The notes under the pieces: generated by a model
Databases searched by the model: none
The model's input: only the letters and a program-made list of their open reading frames with translations
Told to the model about the DNA's origin: nothing
Part shown: one piece after another, positions 8,192 through 18,200 of the stretch
Numbering within the stretch: the stretch's first letter is position 1
Layout: the number at the start of each line of letters is the position of its first letter
From: an uncultured Bacteroidales bacterium
Lineage (GTDB): Bacteria > Bacteroidota > Bacteroidia > Bacteroidales > Muribaculaceae
DNA: 64,000 nucleotides
NCBI GenBank assembly: GCA_902782465.1
Contig: CACZNH010000015.1
Location: 41,720-105,719, forward strand
Direction of reading: 5' to 3'
Made by a program: the position numbers and the translations under genes

Positions 8192-9352
8192 ATGTTACGA
8201 CATACATTTGTCATGGCGGCATGCGTCGCGATGATGCTGTTGAACACATCCTGCTTTGGCGATGAGCCCAAGGGATGCGAGGCTGACATTGAGACCGCAA
8301 CGCTGCATGTGGCATATCCCGAGCAGTTCTTTTTCCAGGCTACTGACTCCATGAAGGTGGTGTTCTCGACCGACAGCGTCATCTCGTTCACTGTGCGCAG
8401 TGATGCCGATGTTAGCGCTCTGGCTCCGGTTTTCACTCTCTCGCAGGGTGCGACCGTTGAGCCCGCCAGCGGCAGCATGCATGACTTCAGCAAGGGTCCT
8501 GTCCTGTACACGGTGACTTCCCAGGACGGCAAGTGGCAACGCCGTTACAGCGTTAGTGTCGTGCCCACCTCATTTACCGTTGCCGACACGTTGCGCTTCA
8601 ACTTTGAGCACTACGAGTTGGAGACGGGCACGGGTCGCCAGTGTTTCTATGTGTGGCACAATACGCTGGCCGATGGCACACTGGGCAATGACTGGTCCAC
8701 TGCCAACGACGGCTTCCGTATCTCGATGAGCACAGCCAAGCCCATGGAATACCCCTCCACCCCGCTGCTGGAAGGCTATGACGGAGCTGCCGTGTGCCTG
8801 ATGACCAAGGACACGGGACCGTTCGGCAAGATGGCGAACAAGCGCTTGGCAGCCGGCAATATGTTCCTGGGCACCTTCGACATCCGCATTGCGATGAGTG
8901 ACCACCTGCATGCCACACGCTTCGGCATCCCCTTCACGGCACGTCCCGAGCGCTTCACGGGCTATTATACCTACGAGCCCGGGCCTACGGTGCAGGATTT
9001 CTACGGCAATCCCATCGCAGGGCGCACCGATTCAGCTTCGGTCTATGCCGTGTTCTACCGCAACCACGATGCTGCGGGCAACGAGACGGTACTCTACGGC
9101 GACAACATCCTGTCGAGTGAACTGATTGTAGCAATTGCCAACATGGGCTACGTCACCCCGACGACACAGTGGATGCCGTGGGACGTGAAGTTTGAGTACC
9201 GCGAGGAGGTGGACGAAAAGTTGCTTGAGGCCCGCGGCTACAGCCTTGCCATCGTCTTCTCGTCGAGTGCCAGCGGCGGTGACTTCATCGGTGCCATCGG
9301 CAGCAGGCTGTGCATCGACAAGGTTAGGCTCATTACCACTCATGAGGAATAA
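8192..9352 (+). CDS. PCMD-domain lipoprotein
   Basis: 386 residues with a lipoprotein signal ending in LLNTSC, so Cys would be lipidated and the protein held at the outer membrane or surface. Residues ~30-130 form an Ig-like segment of the kind that precedes PCMD (VRSDADVSALAPVFTLSQGA..., ending in a KWQRRYSVSV strand). The remainder fits the 'putative carbohydrate metabolism domain' (PCMD): it starts LRFNFEHYE and ends SGGDFIGAIGSRLCIDKVRLI. The family has no proven reaction. Earlier in-frame starts at 8159 and 8174 exist; 8192 gives a clean lipoprotein signal. It heads a run of four secreted proteins ending at 12271, which probably work together at the surface. Confidence 0.82.
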   Translation: MLRHTFVMAACVAMMLLNTSCFGDEPKGCEADIETATLHVAYPEQFFFQATDSMKVVFSTDSVISFTVRSDADVSALAPVFTLSQGATVEPASGSMHDFSKGPVLYTVTSQDGKWQRRYSVSVVPTSFTVADTLRFNFEHYELETGTGRQCFYVWHNTLADGTLGNDWSTANDGFRISMSTAKPMEYPSTPLLEGYDGAAVCLMTKDTGPFGKMANKRLAAGNMFLGTFDIRIAMSDHLHATRFGIPFTARPERFTGYYTYEPGPTVQDFYGNPIAGRTDSASVYAVFYRNHDAAGNETVLYGDNILSSELIVAIANMGYVTPTTQWMPWDVKFEYREEVDEKLLEARGYSLAIVFSSSASGGDFIGAIGSRLCIDKVRLITTHEE

Positions 9353-9423
9353 ATGCCTGCGGCATGTGTATAGTGTATTTGCGGGCTAACACCCGTGTAT
9401 ATGGTGTATAAGACTTAGCAAGA

Positions 9424-10179
9424 ATGAACGGAAAAAAATATATCATCATATTTGCCTTGATGGCCGTCATGACGGCATTGGCTGGCCAGGCATCGGTGCT
9501 CGACAGCCTGCGCGTTGACGCGCGGTTGGGATATACCGTGGGTGGTACCCTGCCCACCAAGCTGGACAACAAGATTCGCCACGTCAACAACTACGACCTG
9601 GGACTGAATTTTGCCGTCTCGATTGAGGCCGACCTGCCCCTCAACAAACATTGGGGACTGCACTCGGGTCTGCGCTACGAGATAGCCGGTATGGATGTGG
9701 ACAGCCGCGTCAAGAACTATGACATCGAGGTCGTCAGGGGCGACGAGTCGCTGGACGGCATCTTCAATGGCAACGTACGCATCAAGAGCGCCCAGCGCCG
9801 CATCACCCTGCCCATCCAAGCCAGCTACTATTGCAGCCCGCAGCTGCAGCTGCGCGGAGGCGTGTTCATGGGGTGGCTCACCAACAGGCGCTTTTGGGGA
9901 TGGGCCTATGACGGCTACCTGCGCGAGGGTTCGCCCGTTGGTCCCAAGATTGAGATGGGGCGTGAACCGGGCGAACGCGGCGACTTTGACTTTGACAAGG
10001 ACATGCGCCACATGCAGTGGGGTGTAGACGTCGCGCTGGACTGGCATTTCCACACCCGCTGGGGCCTGTTTGCTGAACTGACCTACGGTCTGAACGGCCT
10101 GTTCAAGAGCGGCTTCACGTCGGTTCAGACACTCCATCCCATGTACGGTACATTGGGTATTTCTTATCGCATCAAATAA
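9424..10179 (+). CDS. Small outer-membrane beta-barrel protein
   Basis: 251 residues with a signal peptide (MNGKKYIIIFALMAVMTALAGQA). The mature part alternates hydrophobic and polar residues in strands with Gly/aromatic turns (VDARLGYTVGG, WGLHSGLRYEIAG, LQLRGGVFMGWLT, WGLFAELTYGLNG) and ends in a typical strand GTLGISYRIK. This is the PorT/outer-membrane-beta-barrel pattern of Bacteroidetes, probably 8-10 strands. Ligand and role are unknown. It lies 71 bases after the PCMD lipoprotein and 31 bases before a calycin-like dockerin protein, so the three are likely one transcription unit. Confidence 0.8.
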   Translation: MNGKKYIIIFALMAVMTALAGQASVLDSLRVDARLGYTVGGTLPTKLDNKIRHVNNYDLGLNFAVSIEADLPLNKHWGLHSGLRYEIAGMDVDSRVKNYDIEVVRGDESLDGIFNGNVRIKSAQRRITLPIQASYYCSPQLQLRGGVFMGWLTNRRFWGWAYDGYLREGSPVGPKIEMGREPGERGDFDFDKDMRHMQWGVDVALDWHFHTRWGLFAELTYGLNGLFKSGFTSVQTLHPMYGTLGISYRIK

Positions 10180-10210
10180 CAATTATCCATAACCAACTTA
10201 TTTAAAAGAA

Positions 10211-11704
10211 ATGAAGAAGACAATTTTGACTATTTGTTTGGCAGTGATGGCCGTTCTGGCTATTCATGCCGAGACCTACACTGGCACCATCGTTGTAACC
10301 GGTATGGGACAGACCAACACCGAAACCGTCACGGTTACTGTTACCGAGCAGAGTAACGGACTCAGTACCTTGGTATTAAATGTAACATTCATGGGAAGCC
10401 CCATGACCTTAAACATGACCGACGTGCCTGCAGCAACAGTCAATGACATCACCACCTACAGTGCAGTACGCGATGTTCCAACCGCCTACGGCACGATGAA
10501 AACGACCGTGTTTGCCCGCGTCACCGACGGCATGATGGCAGCCAACGTATCCATTCCTGCATACGGCGTCACCATGTGGTTCAACACCGTTGGCGACCAC
10601 TTCCAGTTACCCAACAGCGACATGGAGTCCTGGACCAACGAATTTGGTGAGCCCGACCGCTGGCACGGCTTCAAGACCGCTGGCGGCACCTATGCCGGCA
10701 TGTCATCAGGCCTTGTCAAGCTGGAGCAGAGCAATGATGTGCGCAGCGGTGCAACAGGCCACAGCGCCGTGATGACCGCTGGCTCCATCTTTGGCATCGT
10801 TGCTAACGGCACCATGACCAACGGTATGCTGATGGCAGGATCCATGAGCGCTACCAGCACCTTAAACCACGCCGAGATGGACAAAGCCAATGGCACTGAG
10901 GACTTCTACATGCCCCTGTATGCCAAGCCCGACAAGTTCAACGTGTGGATGAAATACACCCAGGGCACTACCAATGCCAACTACAAGGCTGGCGTGAGCG
11001 TGAAGACCTTTGACGGCACCTATTATCAGGAGCCCGTGGACAAGGAATACACCAACCTGTCGGGCAGCATCGTCGGTGGCGAAATTCCCGCTGGTGACTG
11101 GACGCAGTACTCGTTCCCGTTTGACTACGACAGCTATGCAGCCAATGGTGCTGCCAGCGAGGCCATCTTCGTGACCTTCTCGACCAATGGCACTCCCGGC
11201 CAGGGTAACGGTGGCGACGCCCTGTATGTTGACGACATGGAACTGGTTTACCTTGCCGACATGACCGACCTGCGCTACCAGGGCGAGACCATCAACGGCT
11301 GGGACCCCGCTGTGACCGCCTATAACATGGAGTTCACCGCCGTTCCCGACCTTGATGACTTCACCGCCGACATCACCGGCGCCAGCGCTGTGTTGACCAA
11401 GACGATGGAACAGAATGCCGACGGTACCTACCGCATCGCCATCAGCGCTGTGGCCGGCGACCTGCAGGCCGCTACCTGCTACCTCATCACTGCCACCGTT
11501 GTTGAGCCTCAGGGAATGCGCGGTGACGTTGACGGCGACGGCGTTATCGGCATCGGTGACATCACGACACTCATCGACTACGTCCTCAATGGATACGCAA
11601 TCAATATTGTCCTTGAGAACTCTGATGTGGATCAAGACGGTATCATCAGCATCGGCGACATTACCGGACTTATCGACTACATCCTCAATGGATTTTTTAG
11701 TTAA
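10211..11704 (+). CDS. Secreted calycin-like, PCMD and dockerin protein
   Basis: 497 residues. After the signal peptide (MKKTILTICLAVMAVLAIHA) comes a calycin-like barrel domain (residues ~22-130, starting YTGTIVVTGMGQT), then a PCMD-like domain (~135-350; LPNSDMESWTNE..., ending DALYVDDMELVYL), a short beta domain (~350-435) and two dockerin calcium loops at the C-terminus: DVDGDGVIGIGDITTLIDYV and DVDQDGIISIGDITGLIDYI. Both loops keep the Asp/Asn/Gly pattern of an F-hand. The protein would be exported and held or assembled through its dockerin. The PCMD domain is shared with the lipoprotein at 8192, which suggests that the two act on related ligands. No enzymatic motif was seen. Confidence 0.8.
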   Translation: MKKTILTICLAVMAVLAIHAETYTGTIVVTGMGQTNTETVTVTVTEQSNGLSTLVLNVTFMGSPMTLNMTDVPAATVNDITTYSAVRDVPTAYGTMKTTVFARVTDGMMAANVSIPAYGVTMWFNTVGDHFQLPNSDMESWTNEFGEPDRWHGFKTAGGTYAGMSSGLVKLEQSNDVRSGATGHSAVMTAGSIFGIVANGTMTNGMLMAGSMSATSTLNHAEMDKANGTEDFYMPLYAKPDKFNVWMKYTQGTTNANYKAGVSVKTFDGTYYQEPVDKEYTNLSGSIVGGEIPAGDWTQYSFPFDYDSYAANGAASEAIFVTFSTNGTPGQGNGGDALYVDDMELVYLADMTDLRYQGETINGWDPAVTAYNMEFTAVPDLDDFTADITGASAVLTKTMEQNADGTYRIAISAVAGDLQAATCYLITATVVEPQGMRGDVDGDGVIGIGDITTLIDYVLNGYAINIVLENSDVDQDGIISIGDITGLIDYILNGFFS

Positions 11705-11731
11705 CTAAATGAATACTAGGTAATTAACTAT

Positions 11732-12271
11732 ATGAAAAGGATTTTTGTTTTTCTGGCAGCAGTGTGCTGTGTGATGGCCATGAGTGCCACCAACTATATG
11801 TGCCACCTCAAGGTTTCCGTTAACGGCAGCGTATCGGAGCAGGACCAGGTTCTGGTCGAGGTCAACCAGAACAATGGCGCTTATGACCTGAATCTGAAGA
11901 ATTTCTGCCTCGTGGCCGAAGGTATGGCTTTGCCCGTGGGCAATATCGCCGTGAGCGGTGTAGAAGGTGTTGACGAGTACGGTTTCACCACCATCACCAT
12001 CAAGCAGCCCATCAACATCACCGCTGGTGATGACCCCGCCTACAGCGAGGGTGAATGGCTCGGCCCCATGCTGGGTGAAGTGCCCATCGACCTGACTGCA
12101 CGCTTTACCAGCACCGCCATGGACGCCAATATCGACATCGAAATGCCTGGCATGATCATCGGCGTTTCCATTTTCGGTATCGCTCCCATGCTCAAGGGCG
12201 ATGTCAACAATGACAACGTAGTCAACATCGGTGACATCAACGCCGTTATCGGCATCATCCTGGGCAACTGA
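11732..12271 (+). CDS. Secreted calycin-like protein with a single dockerin loop
   Basis: 179 residues: signal peptide (MKRIFVFLAAVCCVMAMSA), a calycin-like domain (residues ~20-150) and one dockerin-type repeat at the very C-terminus, DVNNDNVVNIGDINAVIGII. A normal dockerin carries two such loops; the single loop here has Asn in place of the usual Gly. It is a shorter paralogue of the first domain of the protein encoded 27 bases upstream. A strong terminator follows its stop, so it closes the unit of secreted proteins beginning at 8192. Confidence 0.78.
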   Translation: MKRIFVFLAAVCCVMAMSATNYMCHLKVSVNGSVSEQDQVLVEVNQNNGAYDLNLKNFCLVAEGMALPVGNIAVSGVEGVDEYGFTTITIKQPINITAGDDPAYSEGEWLGPMLGEVPIDLTARFTSTAMDANIDIEMPGMIIGVSIFGIAPMLKGDVNNDNVVNIGDINAVIGIILGN

Positions 12272-12302
12272 TTTCAATAGCAGAAACTAACTTATCTATG
12301 CT

Positions 12303-12340
12303 GGCGGTGGTTGATTGCATCAATCACCGCCGGTTTTTTT
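12303..12340 (+). terminator. Rho-independent terminator after the calycin/dockerin unit
   Basis: GGCGGTGGTTGATT pairs imperfectly with ATCAATCACCGCC around a short loop and is followed by seven T residues (12334-12340). Confidence 0.85.
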
Positions 12341-12341
12341 A

Positions 12342-12371
12342 TTGGGATTTGAGAAATAATCCCTATATTTG
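12342..12371 (+). promoter_or_regulatory. Promoter of the PIG-L deacetylase gene
   Basis: TTG at 12342-12344, 19-base spacer, TATATTTG at 12364-12371. The start codon lies 31 bases further at 12403. The TTG directly follows the preceding terminator's T-run. Confidence 0.7.
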
Positions 12372-12402
12372 TGGTCTGAAGAAACCAATAATTCCAACGA
12401 CA

Positions 12403-13164
12403 ATGAACCGACGAGAAATGATTAAGATGACAGGGACGGCAGCCGTGGGAGCCACGGTGCTGGGCATTCCTGTAGGAGCTAATGCTCAAGATAAAGGTAC
12501 CGGTAGTGCAAAACCCAAACGCAAACTCAAAGTGCTCGCCATCGGGGCTCATCCCGATGATCCCGAGACATGCTGTGGCGGCACGATGTGCCTGTTCACC
12601 GAGGCAGGCCACGAGGTGGTGTGCGTCTATCTCACACGCGGCGAGGCAGGTATTGCAGGCATGAGCCACAGCGAGGCTGCCGCGGTGCGTGTGGTCGAGA
12701 GCGAGAACGCCTGCAAGGTGACCGGGGCACGCCACATCTTCATGAACCAAGTCGACGGCAATACCGAGGTGAACCTGGAGCGTTACAAGGAGATGCGCGA
12801 ACTCATCGACCGCGAGAATCCCGACATCGTCATGACCCACTGGCCACTGGACGGCCACCGCGACCACGCCGTCTGCGGCATCCTGGTGATGGATGCCTGG
12901 CGACGTCTCGACCGTCGTTTCAAGCTCTATTATTTCGAGGCCATGTCAGGCACTCAAAGCCAGATGTTCCATCCCACGCACTGGGTCAACATCGAGAGCG
13001 TGCTGGAACGCAAACACGAGGCCTGCAACTGCCATGTGAGCCAGCACATGGACGAGGTCTATCACTGGCACAAAACAATGGAGCACTTCCGCGGCCTCGA
13101 GTGCCGTTGTGAAGCCGCCGAGGCTTTCGCCCAGCACAGCGATGCCCTCCCCACCCTGCTATGA
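12403..13164 (+). CDS. Tat-exported PIG-L family N-deacetylase
   Basis: 253 residues. The N-terminus MNRREMIKMTGTAAVGATV resembles a Tat signal but has RREM rather than a perfect SRRxFLK motif. The catalytic domain begins LKVLAIGAHPDDPETCCGG with the zinc-binding HPDD motif; the second metal-site element is HWPLDGHRDH. LmbE/PIG-L enzymes remove N-acetyl groups from GlcNAc-type sugars or related metabolites. Export would place the reaction in the periplasm; the substrate is unknown. The gene has its own promoter and is followed by a large inverted repeat rather than a partner gene. Confidence 0.87.
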   Translation: MNRREMIKMTGTAAVGATVLGIPVGANAQDKGTGSAKPKRKLKVLAIGAHPDDPETCCGGTMCLFTEAGHEVVCVYLTRGEAGIAGMSHSEAAAVRVVESENACKVTGARHIFMNQVDGNTEVNLERYKEMRELIDRENPDIVMTHWPLDGHRDHAVCGILVMDAWRRLDRRFKLYYFEAMSGTQSQMFHPTHWVNIESVLERKHEACNCHVSQHMDEVYHWHKTMEHFRGLECRCEAAEAFAQHSDALPTLL

Positions 13165-13174
13165 CCATTGAACG

Positions 13175-13331
13175 ATCAAAACGAAGGCGCTGTGTCATAA
13201 TTGCTACATGGTAATATAACCGTGCTTTCGCACGGGAAAGCTTGTGCAAACTGAAGGCAAACGAGTTTGCTCGATTTGCTGAAGTGTATAATCCTTGCAA
13301 TTGAATTATGACACGGCCGCTTCGTTTTGAT
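13175..13331. repeat. 157-bp element with 28-base inverted ends
   Basis: The left arm (13175-13202) begins ATCAAAACGAAG and the right arm (13304-13331) ends CTTCGTTTTGAT. The arms agree except for a central five-base block, so the tips and the ATAATT-side segments pair. The ~100 bases between contain a small hairpin CGTGCTTTCGCACG but no reading frame. CATTGA occurs just outside each end (13166-13171 and 13335-13340), possibly a target duplication or chance. It may be a MITE-like element or a bidirectional terminator between convergent genes. Confidence 0.6.
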
Positions 13332-13368
13332 GGGACATTGATACCGCAATGCCCTTGCAATTCTTTAC

Positions 13369-15210
13369 TTAGAAGGTGAGGCTCAGGCCTGCCATGATGC
13401 CGATGCGCTGTGCTCCCATGCCGTAGAGGATGTCGTAGCGACGGTTCAGCAGGTTGTGGGCCTCGGTCCAGACGGTGAAACGGTTGGTGATGCGGTAGCT
13501 GGCACCGGCGTGCAGCTCGATAGCGTCATCCATATTCACGAACGTGTAATTTTCGGCAACGTCGGCGCTTGCCGTCATATCCATCTGGTGGAACAGTGCC
13601 ATGCGGCCACCACGGTAGTCGAGACCGACGTTAACCGACAGAGGCTTCCACGGGGTGACCTTCAGGTCGATATTGGCGACCGTCGATGCGCGGTCCACAC
13701 CCAGTTTGTAGCCGTTATAATGCTTGTCGGTGGGGAACAGTTCGTTATCGTGGGGGGCATACTTGACGCCAGCCTTAGCCTCAATCAATGAGCGGTACTT
13801 GTAGGCAACCTCGGCATTGATATAGTAGCCACGACCGTCCAGCACATGATAGGTGCTCATCATGCCAGCATATAACGCATGAGTCGGGTAGTCGGTGCGA
13901 TAGCAGATGCCCGGCTGGTCCTTCACGATGGCATAACCCAGCGAGACCTTGGCACTCAAGCCCTCGAACGGGCCGATTTTGATACCCGCCTCGGCATCCA
14001 ACGGCATATAAATGCTGCCGTACATCAGCAGCGGGCTGTCATAGCGATGATTGGCGAAGTGGGTAGGCAATCTATAACCCAGATACTTGCCGCCCAAGGC
14101 ATTGGCAAACACGGTGAAACCGTTGACGAGAGCCAGATTGAAACGCACATTGGGGGAGATGCGGAAGACGGGGCCATCGCTGATGCTGAAGTAGCCGTTC
14201 AGTCCCAGCTGCAACTTGTACATGTCGCCCTTGACGGTAAACGTCGGCGAGAGGGTTATCAGTCCCGCGTCATCCTTGAGGTCATCGACATCAAAGGTTT
14301 TGGCCTTGGTGCCGCGGCTGAGGTATTCACCCTTAATCGCCAATCCGGCCGACAGCAAGTCATTGATGCCATACTCCCCTGCCAGCGTGAGGATTCCCCA
14401 GTTGTCATGAACACCTTTCTTATATAGCTGGTTGAAGGACTTGTCATAACCTGCGTGCCCATACAAGGCGCTGACATTGTAGTTCAATGGGTTGTCACGG
14501 AACTTGACCATGCTTTTCCAGCCGGCTTTCACCGTAAAGTCGTAGAAGGTCTGCTTCTCCTTCTCCCAGTCATAGGGAGCATTAATCGTCATCCCCGGCT
14601 GATTGTCATACAACGTGTAAACGGGGTCTAGAGTATTCCAGCCGCCATAGTAGTTGTAGTTGTCCATGTGGCCTTTCAGCCCCAACGACAGTGTACCGTT
14701 ACCAAGGGCCCTGCTGTAGTCCACACCGAGGGTATTGTCGTTGTATTTCTGTTTCAGGCGGTTCTTGCCATCGGTAATCATCTTGCTGCTGTTCTTACCG
14801 TTCCAAGTGCTATTGTGATTGATCCACACGCCCAGTTTCTCGCGTTCCGTTTCGAGGATGCGGTAACCGAAGTCGAGCCTGAAATTGGCCTGCGTGCCGC
14901 CACCCACATCCAGATAGCCGCGCCTGTCATTGAAGTTGTGCGCTGTGCGGTAGCCGTAGGGCAAAAGCGTGGGGATGTCGGTAGGCACCTCGATGGGCGC
15001 CATCAGATCGCTGTAACCCAGGTTGGTCTTGGGCTGGTTATTGTCCAACGTCTTCACCTTGGGGAGCTGGTTTTTCTTCACCGCCTTCTTCTGCAACGGT
15101 TCGATGTCCTTCTCCAGGGTAATTTCCTTGTTCAGGTTCTTGTTATCCTGGGCGTAAACGGTAGTGAGCGTAAACGCCGCCAGTAATATGCTGAAATAAA
15201 ACTTTTTCAT
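13369..15210 (-). CDS. Plug-less TonB-receptor-like outer-membrane barrel
   Basis: 613 residues: signal peptide (MKKFYFSILLAAFTLTTVYA), an N-terminal linker rich in Lys and Pro (NKNLNKEITLEKDIEPLQKK), then a long series of amphipathic strands to the end. The last strands (YRITNRFTVWTEAHNLLNRRYD and RIGIMAGLSLTF, with C-terminal Phe) are typical of TonB-dependent receptors. No plug domain or TonB box is visible, and the length is short for that family. The gene follows the large TPR gene by 13 bases on the same strand. This TPR/barrel pair recurs in Bacteroidetes as far as I recall; a structural or assembly role is more likely than substrate import, but that is inference. Confidence 0.78.
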   Translation of the reverse strand: MKKFYFSILLAAFTLTTVYAQDNKNLNKEITLEKDIEPLQKKAVKKNQLPKVKTLDNNQPKTNLGYSDLMAPIEVPTDIPTLLPYGYRTAHNFNDRRGYLDVGGGTQANFRLDFGYRILETEREKLGVWINHNSTWNGKNSSKMITDGKNRLKQKYNDNTLGVDYSRALGNGTLSLGLKGHMDNYNYYGGWNTLDPVYTLYDNQPGMTINAPYDWEKEKQTFYDFTVKAGWKSMVKFRDNPLNYNVSALYGHAGYDKSFNQLYKKGVHDNWGILTLAGEYGINDLLSAGLAIKGEYLSRGTKAKTFDVDDLKDDAGLITLSPTFTVKGDMYKLQLGLNGYFSISDGPVFRISPNVRFNLALVNGFTVFANALGGKYLGYRLPTHFANHRYDSPLLMYGSIYMPLDAEAGIKIGPFEGLSAKVSLGYAIVKDQPGICYRTDYPTHALYAGMMSTYHVLDGRGYYINAEVAYKYRSLIEAKAGVKYAPHDNELFPTDKHYNGYKLGVDRASTVANIDLKVTPWKPLSVNVGLDYRGGRMALFHQMDMTASADVAENYTFVNMDDAIELHAGASYRITNRFTVWTEAHNLLNRRYDILYGMGAQRIGIMAGLSLTF

Positions 15211-15223
15211 ATTCTTTCAGTTA

Positions 15224-18200
15224 TCAATTGCCTTTCTTGTTGCTCTTCTTTTTCCCGTTGTCGGTGCTGGCGTTGGAGGTACTCGACGACTTGCCACCGC
15301 TCCACTTCTTCAAGCGTGCGTCAATCTCGTTGAAAATCTCCTTTTCCTTGCCCGGATAGTTGCTCTTGAGGCTCTGGAGGTACTCTTTGGCTTGAGAAAC
15401 GTTTCCCTGCTTGTAGTAAATGTCGGCAAGGGTGAGGAAACTCTTACCCAGCCAGTAGTTGTGCGGAGTGCCTTTGTCAACCAGTGCGTTGATGGTCTGC
15501 TCGGCGCCCTTGTAGTTGCCCAGCTCATACTGCATGCGCGAGAGCTCATAGGAAGCCTGTGCGCCATACTCGTTGCTCGGGTCACGGGCGAGTTCCCTGA
15601 AGGCCGTCTCGGCATCCTTGGTATTGCCCACCTGGGCATAGGCGAGAGCTCGGTCAAGGGTAATTTCCTTTTCCTCGCTAGAGGTGAGGCCGCCCCGCTT
15701 CAACAATGTGCTGGCCAGCGTCTGCACCTCGTTCCACTTGCCCATCTTCTTGGCGATACGCATGGCACCGATTTGTGCCAGTGTGCGGTTGTCGTCACTG
15801 GATGCACGCTCAGCGAGGTCTTTATAGCCCTGGAGGGCCTCATCGAGCTTACCCTGACGTGCGAGGATGTCGCTGCGCATGGCGATAGCATCCTGGGCAT
15901 AGGAGGCGTCACCGCCACCCTTGAGTGCCTCGTCGAGTGCAGCCATCGCCTCGTTGTAGTTGCCCTTGCCGTAGTGATAACGGGCGATATAATACTTTGC
16001 CTTGGCGGCATAGGCACCGTCGGGATTGTCTTTCAGGTACTGCTCCAGCCTGTCGATACTGGGCTTGTCGCTGATGGCGGCTTTCTCGGCAGCCTCAAAG
16101 GTAAGACGCTCTGCCTCGTTAACATCCATCTGGGGAGCGTTGGGCACACTGCTCAGGAACTTGCTGAACTCGGTCAGCTGACCCTTGTCGGCATAGATGA
16201 GCTTCATGTCCTCGGCAGCGGCCTGAGCCTCGTCGCTGGTGGGATACTGACGGATAATGGTCTTGTAGGCCTCGATGGCGGCATCTTCTTTGCCAACGCT
16301 CTTGTTGACCAGCGCGGTCTGCAAGAGTCCCTTACGGGCCTCGACGCTCTTGGGATAGTTCTTGAGCAGGGTGGCATAGGTGTTGAGGGCGTCTGCGTTC
16401 TTGCCCATCAATGCCTGGGCATTGCCCTTCTCGAGCAGCGCCTGCGGGGCAAAACTGCTCTTGGGATAAGCCTTGACAAGGGCGTCCATCTGTGCAATTT
16501 CATCGGCATACTGGTGACTCATGCCCATCATGATACCCTTGTGATACATGGCGTAGTCACCGCTGGCATTCTTGTCGGCTTGCATAGCCTGGTCGTAGGA
16601 TGACTGCGCCCCAGCAAAATCACGGGCATAATATTGCGTGTCACCGATTCGGTTGTAGGCGTCGGCCATCAGCTCAGAGCTCAGCATCTTGCTGTCGATG
16701 GCGTTGCGGAAGGCCGTACGCGCCTCGGCATACTGTTTCTGGCCGAACAGGCTGTAGCCCAAGTTATACTGTGCGATGCCGTAATTGTCATCGCCTTTTT
16801 TAATCTGCTTGACATACTCCTGCTGGTTGCGTGCTGCCTCCTTGTAGTTGCCGGCGCGGTATTGTGCCTCGGCGAGCCACAGGCGGCTCTCGTTAAGGGC
16901 GGTCTTGTCATAGCTGCCCACGGCAATGGCCTGCTTGAAGTAGTCGGCAGCTTCATCGTTGTTGTTATTGGCAAGCGACTGCACACCCAGGTTATAGAGC
17001 ACCTTCTGCTTGGCGGTAAGCACCTTGGTGCCGGGGCTCTTGATGCGGTTGATGCTCGTGAGGGCACGCTTGTAGTCGGTGGTGCCGGTATAGGCATCCA
17101 CCAGATAGCCCTCCACATTATCTTTATATCTGGAATTGGGATACTCGTTGAGGAAGTCCTCAAACAGGTCCACACTGCGGTCAAAGGGCGTGCGGGCGCC
17201 CTTGCTCAAGCCGACGGCGTAGTTGTAATAGGCCGTCTCCTTGACACTGCGGTCACAGTCCATCGTCGCCGCCTGCTGGAAAGCCATATTGGCACCGTTG
17301 ATGTCGCCCAGCTGACGCTTGGCCTGACCCATGTACAGGTAGGCGCTCTGCGTCAATGCGTCCTTGCCGTCGGTGACGTGGAGCATATCATCGACCACAG
17401 CCTTGTAATTGCCGTCGCGGTAATCCAGCACGCCCATGGTGTAGGCAGCGGTGCGGTATGGTTCACCCTCGGGGTTCTCGAAATAGCGCTTCAGATAGAT
17501 GCAGGCCTGGGCGTCATTGCCCTGGTGGTAATAGCTCTCGCCGACCAGTCGGTTCAGCTCAGCGTCAAAGTAGTCGTTCTGCCCCATTTCAAGCAGTGAT
17601 TTGCCCTGCTCAATCACCTCCCAGTAGTGCTTGTCGTTATAAGCCATCTGGGTGAGGTAGTATTGGGACTGGAAACCCAACTCACTGGACTGGGGGATGG
17701 CACTGAAACGGGTGCGGGCAGCGGCATAGTCGCCACGGGCATAGTCCAAATAGGCCTTATAGAAGTCGGTGGCACCGCTATAGCGCGGGCTCTGCTCGAG
17801 TTCATAATAGAGACGCTCGGCCTCGCGGTAATCCTCCATGCGCAGGTAGCAATAAGCCCTCCTGTACATCAGGTCCTCGTCGGCATCCTTGTCCAGGGCA
17901 CGGTTGCGGACCATCGAATAGCTGAGCAGCGCGCTCTCCCACTGTCCACGGTAGAAGTAGTAGTTACCCACTTTCATCTGTGCCTCCATCGCCAACGGTG
18001 AGGCAGGATAGTTCTCGATGAAACGCTGCAATGCCATGAGACTGGCCTCCTCGCCACGCTCAAAACGGCTCAAAGCTATGTAATACTCGGCCTGTTCACG
18101 CATCGAACTGGTACTGGGAAGGTGACCGACGTGTTCCAACTGGTCAATGGCTCCCACATAGTTGTGGGACTCATACATCGACAAGCCACGCTCCAGGTAG

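Noticed and set aside
10211-11704. Cellulosome component
   Set aside because: Dockerin loops are present, but there are no glycoside hydrolases or clear scaffoldin nearby; non-cellulosomal dockerins are common in this group.
15392-16603. 403-codon open frame antisense to the TPR gene
   Set aside because: Leu/Val-rich shadow of TPR codons; no start context or promoter.
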